Source: a virus. Taken from it: a stretch of 32,569 bases of DNA. Positions within the stretch are counted from its first letter, which is position 1, and every line of letters starts with the position of its first letter. The notes under the pieces are model-generated. The model worked only from the letters and a program-made list of their open reading frames with translations. It was not told where the DNA came from and ran no database searches. This document shows, piece by piece, positions 25,643 to 31,217 of this stretch. Location of the stretch: IMG/VR virus record IMGVR_UViG_3300046665_000077, positions 1 to 32,569 of that record. One strand, 5' to 3'. Made by a program: the position numbers and the translations under genes.

Positions 25643-26392
25643 TCACTCCGCTTTCTTCAGCTTTGAAATGAACTCCAATATCTCGTCAACCGTCTGCAAC
25701 TTATCGCCAAGCGTTTCAATGTCGTAACCCATTTCCACGATTCGCTCAATCTCGATATCGCAAGTAAACAGGAAGTCGTTTCGACCGACAGTGATTCGAG
25801 CAGTCTTGCGAAGCTGTTCCAGACGCTCTTTCCATCCGTGATAGCAGGAACGGCAGTGCGGGGCGTAGTCATCGAGGTCACCTACTTGAACGACACCTGA
25901 CTTTGTTTCGCCCACAAACTTACTAATCCGTGCTTCCTCCCCACACTTTACACATGGAGTACGAAGCTTATGGATTTCATCTGCATGGGCTAGAATATCC
26001 CCGATATACCCGAACGTGTTGTTTTCCGAGTCAACATCGAGACCGAACACGTAAACTTCAAGTCCTCCCATTGCCAACCCTTCGAGTATCCTGAACCCAT
26101 CCTCTTCTTCATCAAAGAACTGTGTCTCGTCTACTAGAATGGCTTCTAAGCGCTCCGAATCTGCTATGGCTGGTATTTCATCCAGATAGTCAACAGCGAT
26201 GGCAGGGGCTTTCCTACCGTCCCTAGCGTGGACAAACTCGTCATCCTCTCCTTCGCGGGCGATGAATGGTTTGAACACGGCGACTTTGATGCCATCGCTC
26301 ACCATTTCTTCGTAGAGGTCAATTAGTTTCTTTGTCTTACCGCTACCCATCGCACCGACATACACAATCAATCTCCCGATATTTGTCTCCAT
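25643..26392 (-). CDS. tdk: Thymidine kinase (type II)
   Basis: 249 residues. P-loop GAMGSGKT (13-20), ILVDETQFF (86-93) with the catalytic Glu89, a YVFGLDVD segment replacing the usual GLDxDF loop, and a zinc site of two CxxC pairs (C147/C150 and C180/C183). The lasso tyrosine is probably in DLDDYAPHC. A ~50-residue C-terminal extension beyond the usual end (~195-200) is of unknown use. Family knowledge: it phosphorylates thymidine for dTTP supply. Its start overlaps the stop of the upstream gene (TAATG), so it is co-translated with packaging genes, an unusual setting. Confidence 0.9.
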   Translation of the reverse strand: METNIGRLIVYVGAMGSGKTKKLIDLYEEMVSDGIKVAVFKPFIAREGEDDEFVHARDGRKAPAIAVDYLDEIPAIADSERLEAILVDETQFFDEEEDGFRILEGLAMGGLEVYVFGLDVDSENNTFGYIGDILAHADEIHKLRTPCVKCGEEARISKFVGETKSGVVQVGDLDDYAPHCRSCYHGWKERLEQLRKTARITVGRNDFLFTCDIEIERIVEMGYDIETLGDKLQTVDEILEFISKLKKAE

Positions 26393-26994
26393 TACTTCAT
26401 GCCCCCTGAAAGCAGTTCGTTTACGATATGACCGTTCTCACGTTTGCCTTTCATTTTCGAGATGAACAACGGCAGTGCTTCCGGTGCAACATCTTTAAGT
26501 GTTTTGACCACTTCGACCAAGAACTCACGAACGACTTCCATGTCGTAAATCTCTTTGTGGATTCCTTCAATCTGCTTCAGCGTCTCACGCAATTCGGACG
26601 ATAGTGCCTTATAGTCGCCCGCCTTCGGCAACTGACCGTTCTCAAGAGCCATCTCTTCCATGGATTCGAGCATAAAGCTTGTCCGAGCCGCCATCTCCTT
26701 GAGTTGACCAAGCATATCGAACTCTGCCCCTTCAAGAACCAGCTTCCGCATGTGCTGTTTATTAGCCAACAGGATTTCTCTGCGTACCTCTGGATAAGAA
26801 CGGGCAAACTCTGCCACGTTGCCATCGGTAATCAGTTCTTCGGGCGGCACGTTCCCAATCGTATTTAATTCCTCTGCGATAGCCACATAGGACATTTTAG
26901 GAATAACCTTCAGCAAGCTGATTGCATGTTCCATTACTCCGTACTTTTCGATTTTGCTCTGTGTTCCCTTCTTCCGAATCGGCAACTCAGCCAT
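26392..26994 (-). CDS. Probable terminase small subunit
   Basis: 200 residues. Residues ~15-75 look like a helix-turn-helix DNA-binding region (MSYVAIAEELNTIGNVPPEE), followed by long amphipathic helices (residues ~90-185) able to form an oligomer ring. Small terminases have this layout, but sequence similarity is always weak. It lies upstream of large terminase with thymidine kinase between them. The alternative is a generic DNA-binding regulator. Confidence 0.65.
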   Translation of the reverse strand: MAELPIRKKGTQSKIEKYGVMEHAISLLKVIPKMSYVAIAEELNTIGNVPPEELITDGNVAEFARSYPEVRREILLANKQHMRKLVLEGAEFDMLGQLKEMAARTSFMLESMEEMALENGQLPKAGDYKALSSELRETLKQIEGIHKEIYDMEVVREFLVEVVKTLKDVAPEALPLFISKMKGKRENGHIVNELLSGGMK

Positions 26995-26996
26995 AA

Positions 26997-27146
26997 TTAA
27001 TCAACTCCTTCTAAGTGCATATCAAGACGTTCAATCATAAACTCGAAAACCGCTGACAGGTTTCCCTCGAAATATTGGTCAGCTACCTCCTGAAGATAGT
27101 CTTTATTTTCAGGGGTAGTTCTCAAGTAAATTCGCTCTGTCTTCAT
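26997..27146 (-). CDS. 49-residue ribbon-helix-helix-like protein
   Basis: A short gene, start ATG at 27146 overlapping the upstream stop (TGATG). The protein reads MKTERIYLRTTPENKDYLQE and then VADQYFEGNLSAVFEFMIER. A beta strand with alternating Arg/Tyr/Arg, a helix, a turn at EGNLSA and a second helix match the Arc/CopG ribbon-helix-helix plan, so a small DNA-binding repressor is inferred. It ends 3 nt before the small terminase gene. It is too short for most gene finders, but the coupling and codon pattern support it. Confidence 0.65.
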   Translation of the reverse strand: MKTERIYLRTTPENKDYLQEVADQYFEGNLSAVFEFMIERLDMHLEGVD

Positions 27147-27406
27147 CACGATAACCCTCTCTTCTTCATACACGGTCTACAACCTGTGAGTGTTTTTGGT
27201 AGAACTTGCATCCGTTGATTAGAATCTTCTAACTCTTCGGGCAAGACCAAGTATCCGTATTGGTTCATAACTTTCCCCGTAATTTCCCCAATACAGTGCA
27301 GACAAAGCAAGGGTTCTCCTTTCAGCCCCTCAGCCGCAAAGTTCTCCCTTGCCTTGTCGGTCACGTACCTGAACTCGCACTTTATGCACTTGATTAGCGA
27401 ATCCAT
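27146..27406 (-). CDS. Small Cys-rich (zinc-ribbon-like) protein A
   Basis: 86 residues with three CxxC pairs: CIKC near the start, CLHC in the middle and CRPC near the end. The start lies inside the end of the metallophosphoesterase gene. It shares the C-x-HC and CRPC pairs and their spacing with the 73-residue protein at 28161-28382, so the two appear to be paralogues. Zinc binding is inferred; function unknown (host takeover or nucleic-acid binding are plausible). Confidence 0.7.
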   Translation of the reverse strand: MDSLIKCIKCEFRYVTDKARENFAAEGLKGEPLLCLHCIGEITGKVMNQYGYLVLPEELEDSNQRMQVLPKTLTGCRPCMKKRGLS

Positions 27407-28158
27407 TTCACGTCAATCCCTTTGTTCTGTTTCTTACCGGAAAGCGTTAGGAATGCTTGGGAAGGGAACGACTCTTCAAAACCGCCACGTTTAGCGTACT
27501 CAGCAGTATTGAGGATTGTATTTCCGCATACCAACCAACGCTTCTCTTCACGAACCAATCCATTGTACGGGTCAATAGCGAATCGCTTAATCGGCTTGCT
27601 GAACTCTTTGTGCCAGTGCCCTGTGTACATTACATGTGAGTCCGATTTCCATAAACGCTTCATTGCATTCTCGACGGCGGCTACCGTACCACCGCCACCC
27701 GTGCCGTGGTGCATATCGACACTATAGAAGCATTTGTTCCAAGAGAAGCCGACAATACCCCTAGAACCGAAGTATTTGTCACGGATTCCCAAGTAACGTG
27801 CAATCATCTCGACTACATCAATACTGGTCTCGTTCTCGATACGCCAGTCGTGGTTTCCGATAGTCATACCATCAATCAGGTGTTTTACAGGCTCAAGCTT
27901 GTCCACTACGAAGTCAATCTGTTCCTTCGGAGACATGCGTTGCGTGTAGATTTCACCTTTACTGAGTTTCGTGACTCCTTCAATATAGTCACCGTTCAGG
28001 AGAATTCGAGTGTTCCCTTCATTCTTCAAGGCGAAATTGATACATCTATCGAGAAGACCAATGTCGGCGGCTTCAGACCCGATGTGTAAATCGTTGAGCA
28101 ATAGAACATTCAATTCCTTTACCGATGGGTCGTTAAAATCAGATTTCAAATATTTCAT
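27394..28158 (-). CDS. Calcineurin-like metallophosphoesterase
   Basis: 254 residues with every metal-binding motif in order: LNDLHIG (D23, H25), LLNGDYIEG (D57), TIGNHDW (101-104), VDMHHGTGG (H150/H151) and YTGHWH (180-183). Such enzymes use two metal ions to hydrolyse phosphomono- or diesters; phage members may act on DNA ends, cyclic nucleotides or 2',3'-phosphates on RNA. AGGGGG ribosome site. It is flanked by the two Cys-rich proteins and overlaps the next by 13 nt, which suggests a functional set. Confidence 0.9.
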   Translation of the reverse strand: MKYLKSDFNDPSVKELNVLLLNDLHIGSEAADIGLLDRCINFALKNEGNTRILLNGDYIEGVTKLSKGEIYTQRMSPKEQIDFVVDKLEPVKHLIDGMTIGNHDWRIENETSIDVVEMIARYLGIRDKYFGSRGIVGFSWNKCFYSVDMHHGTGGGGTVAAVENAMKRLWKSDSHVMYTGHWHKEFSKPIKRFAIDPYNGLVREEKRWLVCGNTILNTAEYAKRGGFEESFPSQAFLTLSGKKQNKGIDVKWIR

Positions 28159-28160
28159 TG

Positions 28161-28382
28161 TTATCCCCCTAGTCCAAGTAGTTTCCTTCTTATTTCCTCT
28201 TTCTTCTTATCTTGAGCGCAAGGACGGCACTCGTAGATTCCCATGTACCTATCTACTAACTCTTGATAAGGAACATTCAGGGTTTCCGACAAACAGTGAA
28301 TACACTTGCCGCCCTCCGTCTCATAAATAGTGGCTAAAGCCTTGGCATTCTGCGTAATGAAGCGTCCGCAACCGCATTTCAT
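28161..28382 (-). CDS. Small Cys-rich (zinc-ribbon-like) protein B
   Basis: 73 residues with CGC at the start, CIHC in the middle and CRPC near the end, then a Lys-rich tail (DKKKEEIRRKL). It is paralogous to the 86-residue protein two genes downstream. First gene of the minus-strand operon with a strong GAGGTGG site. Zinc binding inferred; no function known. Confidence 0.7.
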   Translation of the reverse strand: MKCGCGRFITQNAKALATIYETEGGKCIHCLSETLNVPYQELVDRYMGIYECRPCAQDKKKEEIRRKLLGLGG

Positions 28383-28610
28383 ATGACCACCTCATGTACC
28401 AATATAGGTAAGCATGTGCGTACTTGAACTTTTTGTACGTACTAGACGCACCTTTTTATAGGGGTACTGCGACTACTTGGAGTGTAAGGCGAAAGAGACT
28501 ATATAGAAGACTTGAAAAAGTTTTTTGACTAGATGGTATAAAGCTAGACGTACATGTCAATCATGTACAAGCCAACTGGTGATTCTCGAAAAAGTCGAGT
28601 GAAACTTCGT
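28383..28610. promoter_or_regulatory. Divergent control region between minus-strand packaging operon and plus-strand tRNA operon
   Basis: Plus strand: an extended -10 (TGGTATAAA at 28534-28542) with a TTGAAA-like -35 at a long 19-nt spacing. Minus strand: TATATT at 28401-28406 and CCCCTATAAAAAGG near 28453-28466, candidate -10 elements of uncertain class. A GTACGTAC palindrome lies at 28435-28442. No gene seen here. Confidence 0.5.
28550..28568. promoter_or_regulatory. Operator-like inverted repeat at the tRNA operon start
   Basis: GTACATG, TCAAT, CATGTAC: a perfect 7-bp inverted repeat directly downstream of the extended -10, covering about +1 to +20. Either a repressor site or a 5' RNA hairpin. 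Confidence 0.55.
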
Positions 28611-28699
28611 GGTGTTCGTGGCGAAATAGTATACGCACAAGACTGTGAATCTTGTGGGGCGAAAGCCCCGTGCAGGTGCAAGTCCTGTCGAGCACCCCA
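28611..28699 (+). tRNA. tRNA-His (GTG) with a long variable arm
   Basis: Acceptor GTGTTCG/CGAGCAC pairs fully, with G-1 opposite C73 as in bacterial tRNA-His and an encoded CCA. Anticodon GTG at 28645-28647 in loop CTGTGAA. The variable region is 17 nt and holds a GGGGC-GAAA-GCCCC hairpin instead of the usual 5 nt. The D loop has A-G instead of G-G, and the T loop is TGCAAGT. Confidence 0.75.
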
Positions 28700-28703
28700 A
28701 TAT

Positions 28704-28789
28704 GGGCGGGTATGCAAGTGGCTAAAGCTGGCAGGTTGTAACCCTGTCGCCTTCGGGCTTCGTAGGTTCGACTCCTACCCCTCCCACCA
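28704..28789 (+). tRNA. tRNA-Tyr (GTA)
   Basis: Class II tRNA with anticodon GTA at 28738-28740, variable arm GCC-TTCG-GGC, T arm GTAGG-TTCGACT-CCTAC, encoded CCA. The acceptor GGGCGGG/CCCTCCC carries a C4-T69 mismatch. Confidence 0.88.
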
Positions 28790-28824
28790 TAACAACACAC
28801 ACACGACAAGGGAGATGTTGGTAA

Positions 28825-29151
28825 ATGTTTGGAAACACGTTCGGTATTGGTACAGGTATGAAAGCGGCACGTACAGGAGACCAGATTGATGCTCAGGTAA
28901 CGGCGGCACGGGGTTTGTTGACACAAGCGAGTATGGCGGCAGGGCAGTTCGATTCTATCGAGGTGCAGATGCAACAAATCGCAACAATGCTTCAGCAATC
29001 TCAAGACCCTTCTCTTGGAATGTTGGGAATGCAATTTAACATGTTGCAGACTCAAGTGGATAATACTCAGAAGCAAATTCAGAGTTCGTTGAATCAGCTT
29101 GCTCCAATCTTGCAAGAGATTGACAATCTGACAAACAAAATCCAGAACTAA
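28825..29151 (+). CDS. Coiled-coil protein of unknown function, Gln-rich
   Basis: 108 residues, start ATG behind AAGGGAG. A Gly-rich lead (MFGNTFGIGTGMKAA) is followed by one long Gln/Met/Leu-rich helix, probably coiled coil (QMQQIATMLQQSQD; QTQVDNTQKQIQSSLNQL). No membrane segment. It sits between tRNA-Tyr and a second coiled-coil gene and is closed by a hairpin, so it has its own transcription end. Function unknown; an abundant small structural or host-acting protein are both possible. Confidence 0.7.
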   Translation: MFGNTFGIGTGMKAARTGDQIDAQVTAARGLLTQASMAAGQFDSIEVQMQQIATMLQQSQDPSLGMLGMQFNMLQTQVDNTQKQIQSSLNQLAPILQEIDNLTNKIQN

Positions 29152-29158
29152 TAGCATT

Positions 29159-29180
29159 GGGGAGCAGACCTCCCCTTCCT
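29159..29180 (+). terminator. Hairpin terminator
   Basis: GGGGAG-CAGAC-CTCCCC stem-loop followed by TTCCTATAATT, eight bases past the stop codon. The U tract is imperfect, so efficiency may be partial. Confidence 0.6.
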
Positions 29181-29221
29181 ATAATTCATTAAAACATCCA
29201 AAATTAGGGGGAAATTACACA

Positions 29222-29839
29222 ATGGCAGTCAAAAAGGTAACGGCAGAAACGAAAGTAACACTCTTGGACGCATATCAAGCGGTCATCGACGAAGCAAAAG
29301 CGGACTTTGAAGCTGAAAAAGCAGAGGGTTTGGCGGCTTGGAAGAAAGACCTTGCACGTCAGAAAGAGGAAGACCTTTACAACTTCGGTATTGAAAAGCG
29401 TAATCGTGAAGACGAACTGAAGGATGAACTGGCTCGACGTGTTTCTACCGTAGCTGAACGAGAAGGTAAGGTTGAAGCCCGTGAGGTTTCCGTAGGCGAT
29501 GCTGAGAAAACTATCGCTGACCTGACTTCTAAGGTCGATAGCATCCCTGCTATTGCCGCAAAAGCTGAAGCACAAGGCTTCTCCAAAGGCTCTGTTGAAG
29601 CTAAGAAGGACTTTGATAACGAAGTTCGCCTGATTCGTGCAGAAAATGAAGCTGAAAAGCGCATCTCTGACAACGAAATTGCTACTCTGAGAGCATCCAA
29701 CGCTTCTCATGAGGAAACAATCAAGAATCTGCGTGAAGAACTGGCTAATGCAAACGCACGTGTGCAAGAAATTGCTACAAATGCTGTCACTGCGGCTGGT
29801 AACTCTCAGGTTACTGTTCACACAGCGAATACTAAGTAA
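29222..29839 (+). CDS. Long coiled-coil protein, Ala/Glu/Lys-rich
   Basis: 205 residues, AGGGGG ribosome site. Almost entirely helical with heptads (EAKADFEAEKAEGLAAWKKD; LRASNASHEETIKNLREELA), strongly charged. No catalytic motif. Composition resembles phage scaffolding or internal proteins, but it is transcribed on the opposite strand to the structural genes and lies in the tRNA cluster, so an early or middle role is as likely. Followed by a hairpin terminator. Confidence 0.7.
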   Translation: MAVKKVTAETKVTLLDAYQAVIDEAKADFEAEKAEGLAAWKKDLARQKEEDLYNFGIEKRNREDELKDELARRVSTVAEREGKVEAREVSVGDAEKTIADLTSKVDSIPAIAAKAEAQGFSKGSVEAKKDFDNEVRLIRAENEAEKRISDNEIATLRASNASHEETIKNLREELANANARVQEIATNAVTAAGNSQVTVHTANTK

Positions 29840-29846
29840 TTCCATT

Positions 29847-29870
29847 GAGGGGATTAACCTCCCCTCTCTT
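29847..29870 (+). terminator. Hairpin terminator
   Basis: GAGGGG-N8-CCCCTC stem-loop followed by TCTT, just past the stop codon and just before tRNA-Trp. Confidence 0.6.
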
Positions 29871-29872
29871 AT

Positions 29873-29957
29873 GTAGGTGCTATGGTTAAATAGTGCGGGG
29901 AGCACAGGCGGTCTCCAAAGCCGTTCCAAAGGGGTTCGATTCCTCAGACCTATGCCA
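29873..29957 (+). tRNA. tRNA-Trp (CCA) with an extra hairpin
   Basis: Anticodon CCA at 29915-29917 in loop CTCCAAA; T loop TTCGATT; G73 and encoded CCA. Acceptor TAGGT/ACCTA pairs well with imperfect ends. About 10 extra nt between D arm (CTAT/ATAG) and anticodon stem form a GTGC-GGGGA-GCAC hairpin at 29893-29905. Confidence 0.7.
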
Positions 29958-29958
29958 A

Positions 29959-30030
29959 TGCAGAGCGAGTGTTGGTACTCAGAGCCGTCTCATAAGCGGC
30001 TTATCAGGGGTTCGATTCCCTTCTCTGCAA
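29959..30030 (+). tRNA. tRNA with CAT anticodon (Met, or Ile2 if modified)
   Basis: Perfect acceptor TGCAGAG/CTCTGCA, A73, no encoded CCA. Anticodon CAT at 29991-29993 in loop CTCATAA; T arm AGGGG-TTCGATT-CCCTT. Whether it is Met or lysidine-modified Ile cannot be told by eye. Confidence 0.85.
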
Positions 30031-30039
30031 TTCTATTAA

Positions 30040-30110
30040 GGCGTGTTGGTCAAGCGGTAAGACACCTGACTTTCTATCAGGTATCACGGGTTCGATTCCC
30101 GTACACGTCA
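30040..30110 (+). tRNA. tRNA-Glu (TTC)
   Basis: Acceptor GGCGTGT/ACACGTC, A73, no encoded CCA. Anticodon TTC at 30072-30074 in loop CTTTCTA; canonical D and T arms. Confidence 0.9.
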
Positions 30111-30116
30111 TTCTAT

Positions 30117-30191
30117 CGGGGATTAGTGAAGTGGTTATCACACCTGCCTTTGAAGCAGGTAGCGTTGGTTCAATTCCAACATCCTCTGCCA
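30117..30191 (+). tRNA. tRNA-Gln (TTG)
   Basis: Anticodon TTG at 30150-30152 in loop CTTTGAA; G73 and encoded CCA. Positions 2-7 of the acceptor pair; position 1 (C) opposite T72 does not, fitting the weak first pair preferred by glutaminyl-tRNA synthetase. Confidence 0.87.
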
Positions 30192-30192
30192 T

Positions 30193-30266
30193 GCGGAAGT
30201 AGCCAAGTTGGTTAAGGCGTTCGGTTGCAAACCGGAATATCGGTGGTTCAAGTCCATCCTTCCGCT
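30193..30266 (+). tRNA. tRNA-Cys (GCA)
   Basis: Acceptor GCGGAAG/CTTCCGC, T73 as required for Cys, no encoded CCA. Anticodon GCA at 30227-30229 in loop TTGCAAA. Starts one base after tRNA-Gln. Confidence 0.9.
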
Positions 30267-30293
30267 TAAATTCTTTGTAAAGGTGGGGCTATC

Positions 30294-30551
30294 ATGATCG
30301 AGGAAGTCATCAGCGATAAGGCAACAAGAGTAGTCTTTCACTTCAATAAGGCAAGTATCGGTCGTGAAGGTATCGCACCTTGGACTGTGAAGTGTAAAGG
30401 CTCAACCTATTACGTGATGAACCTCACGTCTGAAGTCCCATTTACAACAAAGAATACGCCTGACAATCCGCACACCCAAGGTTCTCTTCAATTCAAGGGG
30501 CGGCTAAAGCTGGTTACGACCAGTGAGGGCATTGAAGCAATTGTTTACTAA
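30294..30551 (+). CDS. 85-residue protein inside the tRNA cluster, function unknown
   Basis: Start ATG behind AAGGTGG. Predicted beta-rich fold: ATRVVFHFNKASIGREGIAP, WTVKCKGSTYYVMNL, LQFKGRLKLVTTSEGIEAIV. One Cys, no membrane segment or known motif. It is surrounded by tRNA genes on the same strand, so it is probably on a processed polycistronic transcript. Confidence 0.7.
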   Translation: MIEEVISDKATRVVFHFNKASIGREGIAPWTVKCKGSTYYVMNLTSEVPFTTKNTPDNPHTQGSLQFKGRLKLVTTSEGIEAIVY

Positions 30552-30556
30552 GTAAT

Positions 30557-30631
30557 GGTTTCGTCGTCTATCGGTTAGGACACTCCCCTGTCACGGGAGA
30601 AAGACGGGTTCGATTCCCGTCGAGACCGCCA
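30557..30631 (+). tRNA. tRNA-Asp (GTC)
   Basis: Perfect acceptor GGTTTCG/CGAGACC (one G-T pair), G73, encoded CCA. Anticodon GTC at 30590-30592 in loop CTGTCAC. Confidence 0.92.
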
Positions 30632-30636
30632 TATTT

Positions 30637-30715
30637 AGGGATGTAGCTCAGTTTGGTTTAGAGCGCTTGCCTTGGAAGCAAGAGGTCGCAGGTTCAAGTC
30701 CTGTCATTCCTACCA
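30637..30715 (+). tRNA. tRNA-Pro (TGG)
   Basis: Acceptor AGGGATG/CATTCCT, A73, encoded CCA. Anticodon TGG at 30673-30675 in loop CTTGGAA; T loop TTCAAGT. Slightly enlarged D loop. Confidence 0.9.
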
Positions 30716-30716
30716 T

Positions 30717-30791
30717 CGGGAAGTAGCTGAAATAGATTAGCGGCGGTGTGAAATACCGCAGATGTTGGTGCGTTACCAACCTTCCCGACCA
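30717..30791 (+). tRNA. tRNA-Phe (GAA), non-canonical T loop
   Basis: Perfect acceptor CGGGAAG/CTTCCCG, A73, encoded CCA. Anticodon GAA at 30750-30752 in loop GTGAAAT. T arm GTTGG-TGCGTTA-CCAAC: G at position 55. D loop AAATAGATT: A-G in place of G18-G19. Confidence 0.82.
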
Positions 30792-30890
30792 TATGATCGT
30801 TATGGGGTATATACACGCAGGTTCGATTCCTGCTCGGAGACAAGAATGGGTGCGTATATCGGTGGTTCAAATCCACCTACGGTCTCCTAT
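30792..30890 (+). ncRNA. Unassignable tRNA-like element with two T-arm-like hairpins
   Basis: Between tRNA-Phe and tRNA-Asn. Two T-arm-like hairpins, GCAGG-TTCGATT-CCTGC (30817-30833) and GGTGG-TTCAAAT-CCACC, lie in tandem. GGAGAC (30836-30841) pairs with GTCTCC (30882-30887) around the second. No full cloverleaf can be drawn; it may be a decayed or fused tRNA, or a new small RNA. Confidence 0.45.
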
Positions 30891-30965
30891 AGGGTTGTAG
30901 CACAATGGTAGTGCGGCACACTGTTAATGTGAAGGTTGCAGGTTCGAGTCCTGCCTTCCCTGCCA
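30891..30965 (+). tRNA. tRNA-Asn (GTT)
   Basis: Anticodon GTT at 30923-30925 in loop CTGTTAA; G73, encoded CCA; T arm GCAGG-TTCGAGT-CCTGC. The acceptor AGGGTTG/CTTCCCT has two adjacent T-T mismatches at positions 5 and 6. Confidence 0.82.
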
Positions 30966-30966
30966 T

Positions 30967-31037
30967 GCAGAGTTAGCCAAGCGGTAAGGCTATGGGTCGC
31001 AAGCCCATGACCGGAGGTTCGATTCCTTCACTCTGCT
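30967..31037 (+). tRNA. Second tRNA-Cys-like (GCA) with C33
   Basis: Perfect acceptor GCAGAGT/ACTCTGC, T73, no CCA. Anticodon stem ATGGG/CCCAT with loop TCGCAAG: anticodon GCA at 30999-31001, but position 33 is C instead of the invariant T. D arm is nearly that of bacterial tRNA-Cys. Confidence 0.75.
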
Positions 31038-31042
31038 TTTAT

Positions 31043-31185
31043 GACTGTAATTAGAGAAAAGTAAGCAACGGAACTCTCCGAACAACAGCTACATTTAGCC
31101 CTGTGGCACATTTTTGATGGGAGACATGGATTAGTGGTTGGCGACCACACGATGCTTTCTTTTCTGTGATTACAGTCTTTTATTC
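31043..31185 (+). ncRNA. Candidate structured RNA closed by a 19-nt stem
   Basis: GACTGTAAT-TAG-AGAAAAG (31043-31061) pairs with CTTTTCT-GTG-ATTACAGTC (31159-31177), 16 Watson-Crick pairs plus a 3x3 internal loop, followed by TTTTATTC. Inside are the hairpins CGGA-ACTC-TCCG and GTGGT-TGGCG-ACCAC. It lies directly after the last tRNA and matches no RNA family I know. Confidence 0.6.
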
Positions 31186-31217
31186 TCAAAATCCATATAC
31201 TCAGGGGGAATTTATTA

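Noticed and set aside
28401-28429. Late-type promoter before the packaging operon (TATATT with GTTCAA 17 nt upstream)
   Set aside because: The -35 matches only GTT; more likely another promoter class.
28612-28699. Leu-type tRNA carrying a His anticodon (possible recoding tRNA)
   Set aside because: The register with encoded CCA gives C73 and G-1, the hallmarks of true tRNA-His, so a long-arm tRNA-His is the simpler reading.
28554-28889. 111-codon plus-strand frame over the first two tRNAs
   Set aside because: Covers tRNA-His and tRNA-Tyr; no ribosome site.
29204-29929. 241-codon minus-strand frame opposite the coiled-coil gene
   Set aside because: Phe/Cys/Ser-rich shadow of a charged helical protein; also runs through a terminator and tRNA-Trp.
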